A DNA stretch of 64,000 nt, from NCBI GenBank assembly GCA_965644315.1, contig CBFFRQ010000062.1, positions 1 through 64,000 on the forward strand. The letters are read 5' to 3'. Positions 61,792-64,000 of the stretch are shown here, piece by piece. The position numbers and the translations under genes are program-made. Numbering within the stretch: the stretch's first letter is position 1; each line of letters opens with the position of its first letter. The notes below the pieces were generated by a model that was not told the DNA's origin, did no database searches, and was given only the letters and a program-made list of their open reading frames with translations. This stretch comes from Caecitellus pseudoparvulus (taxonomy: Eukaryota > Bigyra: Bicosoecida).

Positions 61792-63313
61792 ATGGCCTAC
61801 TTCGATAGCGTGGCAAAGTCCACCAAGGACTTCTTCAAGCGGGTGCGTGAGGGGAGCGTGCGCTGTGAGCGCCGTGAACGGGCAGCGGGCACTGACATGT
61901 CCGGCACACACGCCCAAGCCGCGTCCCTGCCCCCCCGACCTCGCTGCACGCCCCACATGCTCTTGTTCGCCGCAGTCTTTCAGCAAGGACAGCACCGTCG
62001 AGTTCTCCGCCAAGGCAGACAACGGTGTGGTGCGTGCAACGCCGATGCAGGCGCGCCCCACTTCCAGCGTGTTACCCAAGCGCCACGTTGCACGTGCTGG
62101 CGCACCGTGCTGACGTCGGTGGCACGCTTTGGACAGTGCTAGTGGTGTGCAGCTGTGTGCAGCGCCATCTTGGCGCCTTTCATGCTTCGCCGAGGCGTGC
62201 ACGCTGCAGCAGCCGCAGAGTGTGCTGCTTGCCCAAAGACCGCAGACGTACCTCAAAACGCTCCCCCGGCACCGTGCTCCGCCTCTCCCCACGGCGCAGA
62301 AGGTCACCCTGGATGGTGGCGTGAAGACCAAGGTCAAGGTGGACAAGGCCACCAAGGCCGAGTCCGTCTCCAAGACTGGCTCCACCTCCATCAAGCTGGA
62401 GTACAAGAAGGTGAGTTGGTGGACGCCGAAGCGTTGAGGCAGCAACGCCAACGGCATGCTTGCGTTGCGCCTGCCACTGCCCCAGCACCGCCCGCCCCGC
62501 GCGCGTGACAGACCCCCGTGTCTCTGGACAAGCTGGAGGTTGCCTCTGCCGGCACTGTCAAGGCTGACATCAGGTGCGTGCGCTGGAAGCGCCGGTCAGC
62601 TTGCAGCGCTCGGCAGCACTGCACTTGCTCGCCCCCCTCCCAGCGTGCCCGACCTGGTGCCCAACACCAAGATCACCTTCAAGGTGGAGGACGGCCATGC
62701 TGCTGGCGCCAACACCTCCGGCAAGTTCGGCGTGGAGACTGTGCAGGACTTCGGCGTCAGCGCCGGCGTCAAGGCTGAGCTGGACGCCGTGCAGGGCGAC
62801 GGCTCCTTCTCCCTGCTGCTGAAGAAGTCTGGCGTCCTGGTGGGCGCCTCCACCGCCTTCACCACCCCCCTGGCCCCCGTGGCTGCCCCCGCTGAGGGCG
62901 AGAAGGCCAAGGCCGCGTCCTTCGCCCTCACCGACTACGACGCCGTGCTGGGGTACACCACTGGCGCCGCCACCTTCGCCGTGCAGAGCGAGAAGAAGTT
63001 CTCCGCCGCCACCGGCTACGTGCACGCTGAGGTGACTCCCCAGGTGAAGGTTGCAGGCAAGGCCACCGTGTCCCTGGCCGGCAAGGCCAAGGGCCCCGGC
63101 TCCCCCATCAAGGGTGCCATCGGCGGCAGCTACGTCGTGGACAAGGACGTGACGCTGTACGGCGCCGTCTCCGACGCTGCTGTGCTGCAGGGTGCCGCTG
63201 TGCTGCAGGTGGCGCCCAAGGCCACCCTCACCGTGTACGGCGAGATCGACGCCCTGAACGTGGAGCAGGACGGCAAGCACTTCTTCGGCACCAAGCTGGC
63301 CCTGCGCGCGTAA
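61792..63313 (+). CDS. VDAC: Mitochondrial outer-membrane porin (VDAC)
   Basis: Five exons: 61792-61842, 61976-62029, 62300-62410, 62512-62573 and 62644-63313, total 315 aa. Introns are 133, 270, 101 and 70 nt; three of the four donors are GTGCGT. VDAC is the 19-stranded beta barrel that passes ATP, ADP and anions through the outer mitochondrial membrane. The N-terminal helix is MAYFDSVAKSTKDFFKR. Alternating beta strands such as TVEFSAKADNGVKVTLDGGV, TKITFKVEDG and GKFGVETVQDFG follow, and KATLTVYGEIDAL is close to the last strands. The length is somewhat above the usual 280-290. This gene has the most introns here and the highest use of C-ending codons (GCC, AAG, GTG), as expected for strong expression. 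It converges on UTP18 with 83 bp between stops. Confidence 0.92.
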
Positions 63314-63396
63314 AGTGCGTGTGTACTGTGCACTCCGCTCCCTGCCTGCACCACCGGTGCCTGGTCGGGGGCGGGCCGCGACAAATGCATTCCAGC

Positions 63397-64000
63397 TCAC
63401 AGGGCCGTGTAGTGGTTCAGCGCGTACAGCAGCACCCGCCCCTTGTCGTTGCCCATGGCCAGGTAGGAGCTGTCTGGGGAGAACGCCACGCTCTCCACGT
63501 AGTGCAGGGGAGTGCCTGACGTGGGCCAGTTCTGGTACACCGTCCCGCTGGGCACGTGCAGCAGGCGCAGCTGGTCCTGTAGCCGGTGCGATGCCAGCGC
63601 CATCAGCTGCCCATCATGGTTGAAGGCCAGCGCGTCAATGGCAGTGGTCAAGTTCATCACTGCCTTACGGGGCTTCGTGCCGGCGGCGGCACTAGCACTG
63701 GTGCCGCTGGCCCCCAACGGCGCAAAGGCACCCCCCCCCCCACCGCCTCCACTGCCGCCGCTCCAGGCAGTGGGGGCGTCATACAGGTTCACGACGCCAG
63801 AGGCGGCCCCCACTGCAAAGACCCCCGTTGGCCTGTGCATGGCCACTGCAGTGCCTGCCGACAGCCCCTCATCCTCATGCCGCGCGAGGCACTTGCGTGT
63901 GCGCATGTCCCAGTGGTACACTTCTCCATCAGTGCCGACTGTGACGAGCAGCGTGCCATCAGGTGAGAAGCTGCCTGCACGCACCTGCCCGTTCATCTTC
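63397..64000 (-). CDS. UTP18: UTP18, U3 snoRNP/SSU-processome WD40 protein (3' part)
   Basis: The gene enters from beyond the right edge; only about 200 C-terminal residues are seen. UTP18 is a WD40 member of the UTP-B subcomplex that assembles on nascent pre-18S rRNA in the nucleolus. Motifs include VRAGSFSPDGTLLVTVGTDG, VYHWDMRTRKCLARHEDEG, VNLYDAPT, KAVMNLTTAIDALAFNHDGQ and SYLAMGNDKGRVLLYALNHY at the end, which is the conserved finish of the family. A poly-Gly/Ala/Ser insert (about 30 residues, 63685-63770) interrupts a blade where homologues have a shorter loop. The start is outside the window. Confidence 0.93.
   Translation of the reverse strand, partial: KMNGQVRAGSFSPDGTLLVTVGTDGEVYHWDMRTRKCLARHEDEGLSAGTAVAMHRPTGVFAVGAASGVVNLYDAPTAWSGGSGGGGGGGAFAPLGASGTSASAAAGTKPRKAVMNLTTAIDALAFNHDGQLMALASHRLQDQLRLLHVPSGTVYQNWPTSGTPLHYVESVAFSPDSSYLAMGNDKGRVLLYALNHYTAL

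Overview
The window is nuclear DNA of a GC-rich, gene-dense unicellular eukaryote. Every recognisable product is eukaryotic: a four-domain voltage-gated Ca2+ channel, a formin, DIM1, SDA1, UTP18, a mitochondrial porin (VDAC), an ACBP and an NAD(P)HX dehydratase. Coding regions are interrupted by short spliceosomal introns. I reconstructed 26 introns by joining frames at GT..AG borders; most are 66-104 nt and lie near the 5' end of the gene. Eleven of the 26 begin GTGCGT rather than GTRAGT. I cannot place the organism beyond an alga or other protist.

Layout. 0.1-4.1 kb (minus): CAMK-type protein kinase with a long C-terminal extension. 4.4-14.3 kb: a less compact, accessory-looking stretch with a transposase-like gene (minus), a 38-residue-period ankyrin-type repeat gene (plus), a P-loop NTPase with a nuclease-like C-terminus that may be of the Crinkler/RHS type (plus), and an unrecognised four-exon gene (plus). 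14.4-32.8 kb (minus): two giant genes in tandem, a TPR/SAM/FH2 formin and a Cav-type channel with an EEEE filter. 33.1-39.1 kb: DIM1 rRNA dimethyladenosine transferase, a YeeE/YedE-type sulfur-compound transporter, a TMEM53-like hydrolase and a membrane-anchored acyl-CoA-binding protein. 39.5-47.2 kb: a tandem pair of large paralogues ending in a region that resembles the PP2A B56 regulatory subunit, with near-identical DNA blocks suggesting gene conversion. 47.2-53.8 kb (minus): a coiled-coil protein, a signal-peptide protein that may be a glycosyltransferase, and a small basic protein. 54.3-64 kb: SDA1, NAD(P)HX dehydratase, an M17 aminopeptidase, a small TPR protein, VDAC and the 3' part of UTP18.

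Nothing suggests operons. Neighbours are separate genes with 12-700 bp between them, often convergent or divergent. Three genes serve ribosome biogenesis (DIM1, SDA1, UTP18), but dispersed. Long open frames antisense to real genes are common because TTA, CTA and TCA codons are rare in this base composition; they were left out. The most unusual items are the GTGCGT donor class, the gene-converted B56-like pair, the formin with four 22-residue basic repeats and an apparently split SAM domain, the channel with a His-Gly minisatellite in its I-II loop, and the NTPase/ankyrin/transposase island.
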